A stretch of 64,000 bases of DNA, from contig NZ_AKJN02000008.1 of NCBI RefSeq assembly GCF_000282315.2, positions 950,929-1,014,928 on the forward strand, in the 5' to 3' direction. This document shows positions 24,530 to 33,290 of the stretch, piece by piece (the stretch's first letter is position 1; each line of letters begins with the position of its first letter). The position numbers were made by a program, and so were the translations under genes. Source of the stretch: Pseudomonas sp. GM41(2012). GTDB taxonomy: Bacteria; Pseudomonadota; Gammaproteobacteria; Pseudomonadales; Pseudomonadaceae. A model generated the notes under the pieces. It saw only the letters and a list, made by a program, of their open reading frames with translations. It had not been told where the DNA came from and did not search any database.

Positions 24530-25924
24530 ATGAAGCGTTCGAATACAGTTGCATTCGTATCCGCCGGTATGTTGTCGCCGAAGAAGCGCGATCATATGCT
24601 TGCGCGCCGGCAGCTATATCTCAACTACGGTGCATTATCGCTGGCAACGATCCTAGATGCCATTGGGACCGAGACCCTGCTGTTGCATGGCGAGCACAGC
24701 GAACCCGCCGACGTGCTTGGCGTGCTGCTTGATAAAGGCGTATTTCCGTCTCGGTTGCCAATAATGCTATCCATCCCCAGCTTCTATGCGCTTCCGTGGG
24801 CGCAGACTTTTTGCCGGCTAGTGCGTAGCGTTGATCCAGACGCCAGAATCATTGTTGGGGGACGTTGGGTAGTTGGGCCCGATCCTGACTGGTTGCATGC
24901 GAAACTGCCTGAGGCGAACCTACTCGTCCCAGGGCTGGCAGAACCGCTTATAGCAAGCCTCCTCACGAACTCCCCGGACTTGCGCCGCCTGCCTGCGCCA
25001 ACACCAGATTTTGTCTTGAAGCATCCCTTGATATCAGGTTTCGAGCGCTATCAACCGAGTATCGAGGCATCGCGCGGGTGTGGCATGGGCTGCGCCTTCT
25101 GTGAGGAGCGAGATATCCGGCTTGAGAAGCTACGTGCGCCGGAGCAGATTGCAAGTGCATTTGCGGCGGTTGCTAGCCAGTATGGCGACAGCGAGATCCG
25201 ACCCTATTTCCAGTCATCGATGTTCGCGCCTAATGAGAAATGGGGAACAGGCCTAGCGAATGCCTTTCGGGCAGCGGGCCTCAATGTCCAGTGGCGGACG
25301 GAAAGCCGCGTCGATGCGCTCACGCCTGAAACGATCGCCTGTCTCGCCGAGGCAGGTATGAAGGTACTCGATCTCGGGCTCGAAACGGCGTCGCCGACGC
25401 AGATCCTGAACATGCGCAAATCGCCCAATCCGGATCGCTACTTAGAGCGAGCGTCTACTTTGCTCAAAGCATGCAGCGATCATGGCATCGCCGCCAAGGT
25501 CAATGTCTTGCTTTATGCCGGGGAAACGACCAAGACTTTAGATGAAACGCGTTCGTTTCTCGATGAGCACAAGGGTTCGATTACCGGAGTCTCGGTCGGC
25601 CCGGTCGTGGCCTATGGCCCACCGAAAACTGCGGACATTCTTTTGCGTGAATGGTCGAGGAGCGGTGCTGCGCCGGTCGACCCAAGTAGCGCGAACGACA
25701 GCGGGATATCAATGATTCATCTCAGCCATGATTTCGACGCAAAGTCGGCTGAGGCCGCAAGCTTGGAATTGTCTAGGCGCTACATGGATGCAGACGCATA
25801 TTTCTACCTGAAGAGCTTCTCTTATTACCCGCGCGACTATACGCGTGCGGACTTTGATTGTGATATTGCGGCAAGCGATACATCGCAGTTGCCGTTTCGC
25901 GCCTTTCCACGTCTCCCGTCCTGA
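24530..25924 (+). CDS. B12-binding-type radical SAM protein
   Basis: 464 aa. The N-terminal ~165 residues resemble a cobalamin-binding Rossmann domain (ALSLATILDAIG, IIVGGRWVVG). The radical SAM barrel has the cluster motif C184-x3-C188-x2-C191 in SRGCGMGCAFCEE, with a DLGLETASPTQILNMRK region typical of the family. It is not a viperin: it is longer, has the extra N-terminal domain and lacks the viperin core sequence. AAGGAAG at 24514-24520 supports the ATG at 24530; an earlier start at 24491 is unlikely. It diverges from the TMK-like/STAND operon and is the only gene of the cassette on this strand. Confidence 0.87.
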   Translation: MKRSNTVAFVSAGMLSPKKRDHMLARRQLYLNYGALSLATILDAIGTETLLLHGEHSEPADVLGVLLDKGVFPSRLPIMLSIPSFYALPWAQTFCRLVRSVDPDARIIVGGRWVVGPDPDWLHAKLPEANLLVPGLAEPLIASLLTNSPDLRRLPAPTPDFVLKHPLISGFERYQPSIEASRGCGMGCAFCEERDIRLEKLRAPEQIASAFAAVASQYGDSEIRPYFQSSMFAPNEKWGTGLANAFRAAGLNVQWRTESRVDALTPETIACLAEAGMKVLDLGLETASPTQILNMRKSPNPDRYLERASTLLKACSDHGIAAKVNVLLYAGETTKTLDETRSFLDEHKGSITGVSVGPVVAYGPPKTADILLREWSRSGAAPVDPSSANDSGISMIHLSHDFDAKSAEAASLELSRRYMDADAYFYLKSFSYYPRDYTRADFDCDIAASDTSQLPFRAFPRLPS

Positions 25925-26039
25925 CTGGAAGAAAATGTCGATGGGCAGGCATCTGTATCGCTGAGCATGAACAAACTGACCCTGCCTCGATTCCACGTAC
26001 GGCAACAAGTTGGAAGCATCAGATGTATAGGGTGTCGAG

Positions 26040-26115
26040 ATGAGAGATAGCAATGCGCCCAAGCGGGAGTACACGGACGGGTTTAGTGCGGAGGCGGTAG
26101 GCTGGCCAAATCAGT
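26040..26115 (+). pseudogene. IS3-type transposase OrfA fragment
   Basis: The first ~25 codons (KREYTDGFSAEAVGWPNQ, then TAG) resemble the start of IS3-family OrfA proteins (K..YTDEFRAEAV.LA). The rest is missing or frame-broken. A remnant only. Confidence 0.5.
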
Positions 26116-26827
26116 AGCGTGCGCGTTTAGATGTTTCGCTCGCCGAGTTCGATGGTATTAGCAGTCTTCGTAAACCATGGTTTTACAGAGCTAGCTGCTA
26201 CCGCGGGCGCGGCTTAGGCCGCAATTAGCCTGAAGCAGTAAGGAGATCTATAAAGGGAACGATCAGCACCGTACGGATCGCCATCGAAAGCAAATTACCA
26301 ATATATGAAGCAGATATTTCGGTAATCGCCCAGTAATTGTGCAGAGTAATGGCGGGGCGATCAGCGCATCCAGCAGGGCACTTGTGATGATCACGGTAGC
26401 GCTGCCGCCGTTGGTCAATACGGCGGCGGGCACCATGGACACCAAAAGTAAGTAGGTCGGCTATCTGTCTGGGCCCGACCAGCTGCGCGAATATCTCAAA
26501 AAACTGGATTTAGCCGGCCAACACATCTGAGAAGCAAAGTAATGGAAAAGTTCGGTGGCCGGCACGTCGGCGTATGGTGCACCTCATTTTTTTGTCCTAT
26601 CCAGTCGCAAGCACGCCTGTGGCAAGTCGGTGAATTTTTGTTATTACACCAGGCGCCGCATTTGGGCTTTGACGACAAGTTGTCAGCTCTGGTAACAGGC
26701 AGAGTATCGATGAGCGGGATGAGAGGAATTTCGTCCCCTCCGGTCTCAGGCGTAATGATTGATGCACCAACCACTGTGGCCTGATCAGGAAGCGGGGGAG
26801 TAATCCCCCCCTTCAGGATGAAGACTC
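26116..26827. other. 712-bp stretch of decayed DNA between the radical SAM gene and the ABC-3C operon
   Basis: No intact gene. A coding-like stretch is visible on the plus strand around 26360-26528 (SSRALVMITVALPPLVNTAA, GPDQLREYLKKLDLAGQ) interrupted by a TAG; I do not recognise the family. ORFs at 26496-26858 (-) and 26542-26784 (+) lack a start context and protein-like composition. Confidence 0.4.
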
Positions 26828-28828
26828 CTAGTCGGCGATGAAGCCCCGCGTTCTCCATGTAGCCCGGACATAATCCGGAAATTTGTAACCTTCGCCTAGG
26901 GTCAGCCTATCTGCATGATCCGAGACGATGATTTGCGGAGTTACGCCTGTCTTCTTGCCGGTTTCATCACAGAACTTGGCCAACTGGGTGAACATGTTTG
27001 TCACAGCACTCATGTCTGCGTCGACTGCGTTTTCACGCTTGGCCTGTTTTGAAAGTTCTTGAGCATCGAAATCCTCTGCGTCATCCAGTGAGGCAGGGAA
27101 GTACACTTGGGTGGGCTGATCAAGGAACAGGATTGGTGGGATCTTGCACCCTTTGTTCGACAGCGCCGCGAACTGGTAGTGCAGGGACATGAACAAGGCG
27201 AGGTGAGAGTACAGCCAGTTCGCACCGCTGCCCATCGAGCGTAGGTAAACCCGAGTGTTCTGATTCTGCTGATACCAAAGGTCGAACGTTTCAACGTCAA
27301 AGCGCAGCTTCGAAGGCTTGTACGTTTCCTCGAAATCGAAGTGGTTGCCAAGCTCACACATCTTGGCGTCGATCTCATTGCTTAACGTTTTCAACCTGTC
27401 CTTGATGTCGTATTTCTCAAGTAAGCCGGCCAGGCGATCAACCTCAGTGCGCAGATTTTTTTCTTCAGTCGCCAGCTCCGACTCAGGTTTGTCCAACTGA
27501 TCTTGAATGGCGATTTCAAGCCGAAGCTTGGCCTTGGTGGCCTGCTCATCGATCGATTTGGATGTCTTGAGCTTGGCAATTTCTTCATCGAGTGGCTGGA
27601 TGTCGGCCTGGATACGACGCAGCTCTGCGTTCACCTTATCGAGCGCTTCCTGAATGTTTCGGCGCTCTGCAGCGAAACTCTCCCGAGCATAGGCGGACAG
27701 CTTGAGTTCGTCATTCAACCACTCAATAGCGCCTACGAGTTTGTTTGCTTCCATGGCGGGGGTGCTGGTATGAGCCTCGCAAAGCGGGCAATGAGCTTCG
27801 GACAGCTCAATGGAATCGGGCAATGTCTCAGCGGTCATGCTCAAGCTGAATTGTGTTGCAGAAGTCAGAGACTCATTGACCAGCCTCATCTGTCCCTGCA
27901 GCTTGCGCTTTTCGATGAGCGCAGCGATTCGTTGAGAGTGAAGTTCAGCCCGACGCATTTCAACCTGATCTGAGAGCACGTCGATTTTGACGGAACGCCC
28001 GGAAATCATCTTCAGCATCGTCGCGGGTTTGCTGTAGATGTCCTCAGCCGTGGCATCGACTAGAGGAAGACCTGCCAAGGACTTGAACTCGATTAGGTAA
28101 CGGTTGTAACGAGCGATCGCAGCTTCTTTGCGCTGAGCTTGCTTGGGAATCTGCGCCTGGATTTTTTTGAGTTCGTGCTTGGCAACCTCATGATCCCGGT
28201 ACAGATCGAAATAAGCTTCGTCCACAAGACCCATCAGAATCTTGAAGTGATTGATCGCCTGGTCACGTTTTTCCTTCTCATCGAAGCGGTAGAAAATCGC
28301 GTGCTTGTTGGCCACTAGGTTTTGATGCTGGAGCATGAAGGAGGAAAAACTGCGTACCGATGGAGTGGCTGATTTGTTGCGGCCGGCCGCTTTCAGGTAC
28401 GGGTCTTCGTCGATGTTTTCCAGCGTGATCGCAAAATAGCGCCCAAGGCTTTTCTTGAAGTCTGCCAGTGGCATGTAGTGCTTGGGATCGAAGAAGGCCT
28501 TGGGTTGCTCGATTAGTTGGAGCAATTGATCTGGGTCGGAGCCTTGTACCTCAAGCAAAAAGCAGCGGTCGGATTTTTTCTTGCGTGCGGCCACGATGAA
28601 GTAGCTGGGAAATTGCAACGCAATGAAAAAGGTCTCGGCGCGCTCAGTGATCGTGCCCACCGGAATTGTGTCTTCGGTGCTGCCGAGGCAATAGTCGAAT
28701 ATTTCCAGGATCGCACTTTTTCCAGTGGATGACTTGCCAGTGATGACGTTGAGCCCAGGCTCCAGTCGCACTTTGTGAATTTTTTCTTGAGTGTCGACTA
28801 CGCCGATGTACCGCAGAAAGCATTTCAT
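26828..28828 (-). CDS. ABC-3C system ATPase (DUF3732, Rad50-like)
   Basis: 666 aa. Walker A GKSSTGKSA (31-39) starts an SMC/Rad50-type ATPase. Two long coiled-coil segments (~210-340 and ~370-480) flank CPLC at 347-350, equivalent to the Rad50 zinc hook. The C-terminal lobe has a signature-like SGANWLYSHLALF and Walker B ILFLDQPTQ. This is the ATPase of three-component ABC (ABC-3C) systems. It is the last gene of its operon; its ATG overlaps the middle-component stop by 4 nt (28825-28828). Predicted to act with the upstream nuclease-like protein in anti-phage or DNA-damage responses. Confidence 0.9.
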   Translation of the reverse strand: MKCFLRYIGVVDTQEKIHKVRLEPGLNVITGKSSTGKSAILEIFDYCLGSTEDTIPVGTITERAETFFIALQFPSYFIVAARKKKSDRCFLLEVQGSDPDQLLQLIEQPKAFFDPKHYMPLADFKKSLGRYFAITLENIDEDPYLKAAGRNKSATPSVRSFSSFMLQHQNLVANKHAIFYRFDEKEKRDQAINHFKILMGLVDEAYFDLYRDHEVAKHELKKIQAQIPKQAQRKEAAIARYNRYLIEFKSLAGLPLVDATAEDIYSKPATMLKMISGRSVKIDVLSDQVEMRRAELHSQRIAALIEKRKLQGQMRLVNESLTSATQFSLSMTAETLPDSIELSEAHCPLCEAHTSTPAMEANKLVGAIEWLNDELKLSAYARESFAAERRNIQEALDKVNAELRRIQADIQPLDEEIAKLKTSKSIDEQATKAKLRLEIAIQDQLDKPESELATEEKNLRTEVDRLAGLLEKYDIKDRLKTLSNEIDAKMCELGNHFDFEETYKPSKLRFDVETFDLWYQQNQNTRVYLRSMGSGANWLYSHLALFMSLHYQFAALSNKGCKIPPILFLDQPTQVYFPASLDDAEDFDAQELSKQAKRENAVDADMSAVTNMFTQLAKFCDETGKKTGVTPQIIVSDHADRLTLGEGYKFPDYVRATWRTRGFIAD

Positions 28829-29286
28829 AGAGACTTGAATCCTAACGTCCTGTAGATGGAAACGACGTCTGCCTCTGCGCAGACCATGGAAAGACGGCGG
28901 GCGGCTTCGAGTTGTTTGGGGTTGGCATTGGAGGCCCTGACGTCCCCGACCGACTTCACAGTTAGGTCGTCGGTGATCTCGATGCTTTGCTCTGCTTGAA
29001 GGACAAGTAGAGCGGCGTTGGTGAGGGATTTGAACTGCTGGGTGTTGTGGGTGAGCCCTACCAGCCGCGACTGCTCTTTGCAGAGCGTGCGCAGGTTGCT
29101 GGTCTTCCTCACGGCCAGCAGGTACGTTTGCATGGCCGGGTACAGCACCATGGGCAGCACCAGATAGCTCAACAGCAGGTCTCGTTCCCTAGGTTCGGAA
29201 TGGGCGAAGAAGTTGTGGATCACCGGTGCCAGTGCGATGGGGGAACGCTGAAGCGTGAAAAGGTGTTCAATGGGTTTTGCACTCAT
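28825..29286 (-). CDS. ABC-3C system middle component
   Basis: A 153-aa helical protein. SYLVLPMVLYPAMQTYLL and the surrounding NFFAHSEPRERD resemble the middle-component family of ABC-3C loci, thought to link the ATPase with the effector. It overlaps both neighbours by 4 nt (ATGA at 29283-29286 and 28825-28828), so the three subunits are translationally coupled and likely made in fixed ratio. No catalytic motif is seen, as expected. Confidence 0.83.
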   Translation of the reverse strand: MSAKPIEHLFTLQRSPIALAPVIHNFFAHSEPRERDLLLSYLVLPMVLYPAMQTYLLAVRKTSNLRTLCKEQSRLVGLTHNTQQFKSLTNAALLVLQAEQSIEITDDLTVKSVGDVRASNANPKQLEAARRLSMVCAEADVVSIYRTLGFKSL

Positions 29287-30554
29287 TTCCAGAGCCTCCA
29301 GTGAAACTCCTTCGCTGAGCTTGCGGGCACTGAATCTGCGAGCATGTGGTAGATGCCATTGCGGAACTCAACGGGCGTGTCTTCGTAGTTTCGAAAGCCC
29401 ACGACATCCAATTCACAGCGCGCGTAGTAGAACTTGAGGGATTCCTGCTTCAGTTTCGAAACCGACCAGGTTTCGTCGCAACCGATCATCAGTTTTGCCC
29501 TGCTGGCACTATGAGTGCGCATATGGTTCTTGCTGTAGCTTTCCACGTCGCTCTGTGACGTGGTGCAGTCCTTGATCAGCTCGGCAATGTATTCGTGGGC
29601 ATGAAGCAGATCGGCAGTTGCCTCAAGAATAAGCTCCTCCTCGCCGCCGATCTCATCTAGCTTTTGGGCGTAAATGCGGTCACGCACATTCATCTCAGCA
29701 GCTTCCCGCTCGATCTCCTCAGTGTTGACACGGGGAAACTTCACCGAGCCAATCAGGTAGCGGGCGGTGAGCTCTGTGAATTTGCTGTCGAATTCCGCGG
29801 TGGTGAACCGCCATCCTTCTGTGACCTTAACGGCGCTGGTCATGAAGCCAAAGAGGTCATTCAAGAAGTCGTCCATGCGATGCTCATGGATGCTTTTAAG
29901 ATGGGCCCTCTTGTACCTGGCGATCAAGCCAAGCAGGTCAGGTTGCTCGGTGATGATCTTGACCTTGGGCAGAGCCTCCATCAGCGACTCACGCATGGCT
30001 TTTGCCATCACCTTGCGCTGCAGGGTCAGCGCCTTAGAAGGCCCTGGAGTTTTTCCTCCTGTACCACCTTCCTCGCTTTGGTCAGCAGTTGCCTCTTTCT
30101 CCTGCTTGGCCTTTTCGAAGCGAGCCTCCGCATCCTGGAGGATACTTTCCAGCGCAGCCAGACGCTGATCAGTATTCCACTGATACCAATCTTTGATAGC
30201 TGCTCGCTCACCATAGGCCTGAGTCGTCAGCAGGATCAGGTTGGCGTATTGCTGATGATTGAAATCAGGCTTTAGCCAGTTATTGAGGGTGTTCCAGAGG
30301 TTTTCATGGCTGTCGGTCAGGCTGTCGCTGTACTCCTTAACCTCAACCTGATCACGGCCTTCGACGGTGACATCGCCAAACACCTCGATCCAAAGGACAT
30401 CGTCCTTATCAAGGGTATGGCAGTAGTCGATCGCTACGTGGATTTGGTACTTCAGGGCTTCGTAGAGCTTTGATGCGTCAAAATCGAGCTTCGCGTTCAC
30501 AGCAACTCCAATCTTGGAAAACAAGATTGGCCAGTGAGTAGCTAACTTCGCCAT
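29283..30554 (-). CDS. ABC-3C effector protein with nuclease-like N-terminal domain
   Basis: 423 aa. Residues ~25-140 look like a PD-(D/E)xK nuclease domain: Glu57 and Asp61 in WIEVFGDVTV, then E71-V-K73 in QVEVKEYSDS, then a QxxN helix region (FNHQQYANLILLTTQAYG). Charged helices follow, and the C-terminal ~130 residues (FKDCTT-like, LKFYYARCELDVVGFRNYED) match the ABC-3C C-terminal domain. The first gene of the operon, directly behind a LexA-type operator. Probably the DNA-cutting part of the system. Confidence 0.85.
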   Translation of the reverse strand: MAKLATHWPILFSKIGVAVNAKLDFDASKLYEALKYQIHVAIDYCHTLDKDDVLWIEVFGDVTVEGRDQVEVKEYSDSLTDSHENLWNTLNNWLKPDFNHQQYANLILLTTQAYGERAAIKDWYQWNTDQRLAALESILQDAEARFEKAKQEKEATADQSEEGGTGGKTPGPSKALTLQRKVMAKAMRESLMEALPKVKIITEQPDLLGLIARYKRAHLKSIHEHRMDDFLNDLFGFMTSAVKVTEGWRFTTAEFDSKFTELTARYLIGSVKFPRVNTEEIEREAAEMNVRDRIYAQKLDEIGGEEELILEATADLLHAHEYIAELIKDCTTSQSDVESYSKNHMRTHSASRAKLMIGCDETWSVSKLKQESLKFYYARCELDVVGFRNYEDTPVEFRNGIYHMLADSVPASSAKEFHWRLWK

Positions 30555-30577
30555 CCTGGCCAGGAAAATCCACGATA

Positions 30578-30593
30578 CTGTATTGATATACAG
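30578..30593 (-). promoter_or_regulatory. LexA box (SOS operator) of the ABC-3C operon
   Basis: On the minus strand the site reads CTGTATATCAATACAG, i.e. CTGTATAT-N4-ACAG, matching the gammaproteobacterial and Pseudomonas LexA consensus. It lies 24 bp upstream of the first start codon and overlaps the -10 element. Confidence 0.88.
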
Positions 30594-30615
30594 GTTGAAT
30601 GTATTCAGAGCGCAA
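30587..30615 (-). promoter_or_regulatory. Sigma70 promoter of the ABC-3C operon
   Basis: TTGCGC (30615-30610) and TGTATA (30592-30587) are separated by 17 bp. The -10 hexamer is inside the LexA box, so bound LexA should block RNA polymerase. Confidence 0.68.
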
Positions 30616-30672
30616 TCTTATCAGCCCAAGCTGGCTAAACGCCATATTGAGTCATGCTGATACGTCCCTGGT

Positions 30673-30984
30673 TCATAGACACCATTGAGCGGCAGCTTTT
30701 GGCCGGGTAGCGACGGTCTGACCTCCGCCGTCGCTGTGGATGGTCAAACCTATCTGCTCCGCCATTTCCAGGGCACCATCGACCTCAATACCCAGATATC
30801 TGGGTGCTTTTAGTTTCGTATGTCGAGGTGACTGAGGATCTCGATCAGTGCCCCTTGCGGTCAGGACATAGAACAACACTGCTATATCTGGAACAGCTTG
30901 AATGGCAATCAAACCTATGTCGGTAACGTCTGCATTTGGTCCCGGTGTCTGGTTGATTAGGCGCATCAGAGTGAGAAGCGACAT
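30673..30984 (-). pseudogene. ORF containing a tyrosine-recombinase C-terminal fragment
   Basis: The 103-codon ORF contains HTKLKAPRYLGIEVDGALEM (~30763-30822), which matches the end of a common Pseudomonas tyrosine recombinase (GHTKLESTVRYLGIEVDDALE). The tyrosine (RYLG) is present, but the catalytic Arg/His residues are absent. The N-terminal half (INQTPGPNADVTDIGLIAIQ) is not part of that family and is unassigned. A chimeric relic rather than a working gene. Confidence 0.65.
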
Positions 30985-31059
30985 GATGAGTTAGAGAGGG
31001 CTAGCATAGGCGGGTGTTATCGGGGCTGCTGCATGGATAAACGCCGACAGCCGCGTGGG

Positions 31060-32400
31060 TCAGTCTTGCTGCAGCAGGTCGAGCAGGAAGTCCATGAGCA
31101 GGTACGGCTTTTCGAAACAGGCATCAATGAGTGTATGGACGAAGAGTGTGCCGTCGTCCAGCATGAAGGGGATGGCGGAGCGATCGATCTTGAAGGTCTT
31201 CAAGCGCTTACGTGCGTTGCCTTTCTGGCTGAAATCGTCGGCGCGTAGGTCAAACTCTTCGTGGGTGTAGAAAATGAATTCGTGGTCGATATGCGAAACG
31301 AATAACCGGCCGCCGTCGATGAAATACTCCAAGTGGATCATACGGGTCACTGCGCAATCTTCAAGCAGTTCTGGGACGTGGGCGATTTCCTCAAAGGTCA
31401 TGCTGTTCGCAGTGATCGAACACCAAGTTTTATCCTCACTGTCCGGTCTGTAAAAGGTCGAAACCGAGGGCCGTACAGCAGCACTATCGTTCGGCAAACT
31501 GCTTTTGCGGAGTACTGTACGCAGCACTGTCCCGTCCGGTTGTCGGGGCAGATTGTCCACCGTTAGCGGTACCGTGATGATCTGATAGCCTAGGGTGACG
31601 AATATGTGTTTGTCCGTTTCAATCAATACATCGTTGCTGGCTAGCAGGGCTAGGTCTTTAATTAGTCCCTCATTGCGCAGGCGCTCGAACAGCCTTAGTA
31701 CATGCTCTGGGGTGTTTTCGATAAGCAGTTGCAGCGGTCGTTGCGGGTCGAGGATCCTATTGGGTATTCCTATTAGTAGTTTGGTATCCAGGGTGACTGA
31801 GTACAAGTTGTATTTGCTGTACTGCGTGTCGGTCTCAAGCAAGTCGACTTCCGCGGCCTTGTAGTACTGGTAAAGTTGCGTGGATTTTTGCGGCACACGC
31901 ATGTATCTGCGTTCCTCGCGTTGCTCTGCACAGTGCGCTTCATACACGATGCGCAGCAACTTGGTGAGGAAGAAGTTGTTCTTGCACTGGCGAGCAGCGA
32001 AGTCCTTTGCGGCCACCAAGGTGGAGCAAAAATCGTCGTAGGAGCGCAGGGCCCGCTCTTGCAGGCTCTCGAAGCACACATCATCGAGTTCACGCTTCTT
32101 GAATTCTATTTCGCGGCGGTTATAGGTAGGATCGATATGAAGCCGCTCCAACTCTCCTTCGAGCCTGTTGCGTTCTAAGCGCAGGATGCTGTCCATGAAA
32201 GCTGCTTCTTGTACGGCCTCCTGCAACCATGGTATGGCGTTCTCGAATAGCGTCGCGTCATTGTCTAGGAAACAATCTGTGATCAGGTCGAATGTTCCGC
32301 CTTCGCAGCTGAAGTCATCTTGCAAACAACGCAGGCTTATCTGAAGGCGCTCCTCGCTGAGTGAGTCGAAGTAGCTTGCAAGTGCAGCGGGCAGCTTCAT
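31060..32400 (-). CDS. Hypothetical protein, 446 aa, island cargo
   Basis: No family is recognised. There is no signal peptide or membrane segment. The N-terminal ~160 residues are helical and charged (FDSLSEERLQISLRCLQDD, RREIEFKKRELDD). The C-terminal ~230 residues look like mixed alpha/beta with many aromatic and acidic residues (YFIDGGRLFVSHIDHEFIFY). AGGA lies 9 nt before the ATG. It stands alone between two recombinase fragments that point outward from it, which suggests it arrived as separate cargo. The intact 446-codon frame amid relics argues for selection. Confidence 0.72.
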   Translation of the reverse strand: MKLPAALASYFDSLSEERLQISLRCLQDDFSCEGGTFDLITDCFLDNDATLFENAIPWLQEAVQEAAFMDSILRLERNRLEGELERLHIDPTYNRREIEFKKRELDDVCFESLQERALRSYDDFCSTLVAAKDFAARQCKNNFFLTKLLRIVYEAHCAEQREERRYMRVPQKSTQLYQYYKAAEVDLLETDTQYSKYNLYSVTLDTKLLIGIPNRILDPQRPLQLLIENTPEHVLRLFERLRNEGLIKDLALLASNDVLIETDKHIFVTLGYQIITVPLTVDNLPRQPDGTVLRTVLRKSSLPNDSAAVRPSVSTFYRPDSEDKTWCSITANSMTFEEIAHVPELLEDCAVTRMIHLEYFIDGGRLFVSHIDHEFIFYTHEEFDLRADDFSQKGNARKRLKTFKIDRSAIPFMLDDGTLFVHTLIDACFEKPYLLMDFLLDLLQQD

Positions 32401-32639
32401 GATGAATGAATCCTGAACTATGGGAGATATTTAAGGCGTAGTAGGCATTATGTTGGATTGGCTGTCGGGTGACACTCGCTTGGCAGGGCAGCAGCCATCG
32501 GACTGTTTCTACTCCAAGCTCAATGAGGCCCGTTTTTCGTTGCGGTCGTTGTCCAAGGGGTGATCAATCATATCCGCCTGTCCCCCCCCATGAAAACTAT
32601 TACGACCTGCAGCTATCAACCGCGGAACAGAGGAAATTG

Positions 32640-32882
32640 GTCGAGCAGAAAGTCCCACTCCGACTCAAAGATAACTGGTCCATTCGGGTGAGGCCGCGAT
32701 CTAGCGCTCTTCCATCTAGCCATCGAAAGCAAATCGCGGACCTGCGATTTGACTAGGTTGCGCGTACGCGACGTTCCCCACGGGAACATGTCTCAGCGCG
32801 AGCCATCGTCATGCAGCAGAAAACCCAACGCCCCGTGCAATTAGATAACACCGAGCAAACGCGGGTAGCTTGCGCTCTTTAG
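32640..32882 (+). pseudogene. Tyrosine recombinase N-terminal fragment
   Basis: Read across one frameshift: KVPLRLKDNWSIRVR, then IESKSRTCDLTRLRVRDVPH, then RAIVMQQKTQRPVQLDNTEQ. These correspond in order to the N-terminal half of the same Pseudomonas recombinase family whose C-terminal end lies at 30763-30822 on the other strand. Stops occur at 32754 and 32880. Not functional. Confidence 0.72.
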
Positions 32883-33033
32883 CCAATGACTCATTTAGCG
32901 CGTGAGGCTCGGTTAATTGAGAGGGTGCTTCAATCCTTCACCGGACTATAGGTGAGTTCAAATCAGTGCCAGTAGTCTCAGGCGGGGTGTCACTGTCGAG
33001 CACCTGGAATCGGACATAACCTTCGACCTGAGT

Positions 33034-33207
33034 TTACGTTGTAGTTGCCTTTCCCATGCCACGGCAAGGGAGAGGGATGCCGGCTTTGCGACAAGCTTTG
33101 GCGACGGCGACGTCGGAAACACCAATTTCGTGGGCCAGTTTGACCATGGGTGTTTGCCATACTTTTTCGAACAGTTCCTTGACGGTAAAACTCACGAATG
33201 TGTACAT
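33034..33207 (-). CDS. Truncated helix-turn-helix protein (57 aa)
   Basis: MYTFVSFTVKELFEKVWQ followed by PMVKLAHEIGVSDVAVAKAC and RKAGIPLP matches the N-terminal DNA-binding segment of longer proteins (usually followed by PPRGYWAK). Here the frame changes right after the motif (PLPCRGMGKATTT, stop), so the C-terminal part is lost. AAGGTGG precedes the ATG at 33207. It could still make a short DNA-binding peptide; more likely it is a broken gene. Confidence 0.55.
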   Translation of the reverse strand: MYTFVSFTVKELFEKVWQTPMVKLAHEIGVSDVAVAKACRKAGIPLPCRGMGKATTT

Positions 33208-33290
33208 GCAATCTGCCACCTTTGCTCATCGCCAATTATGGATCACAGCATGGGGACGTTAAATTCCGGTGAACGCAGGGTGAAACAGCC

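Noticed and set aside
24530..25924. Radical SAM protein as a prokaryotic viperin
   Set aside because: It has an extra N-terminal cobalamin-binding-like domain, a different cluster motif context (RGCGMGCAFC) and is longer than viperins; only the neighbouring nucleotide kinase is reminiscent.
26496..26858. 120-codon minus-strand ORF before the ABC-3C ATPase stop
   Set aside because: Overlaps the ATPase 3' end region, lacks a start context and has Pro/Cys/Arg-rich shadow composition.
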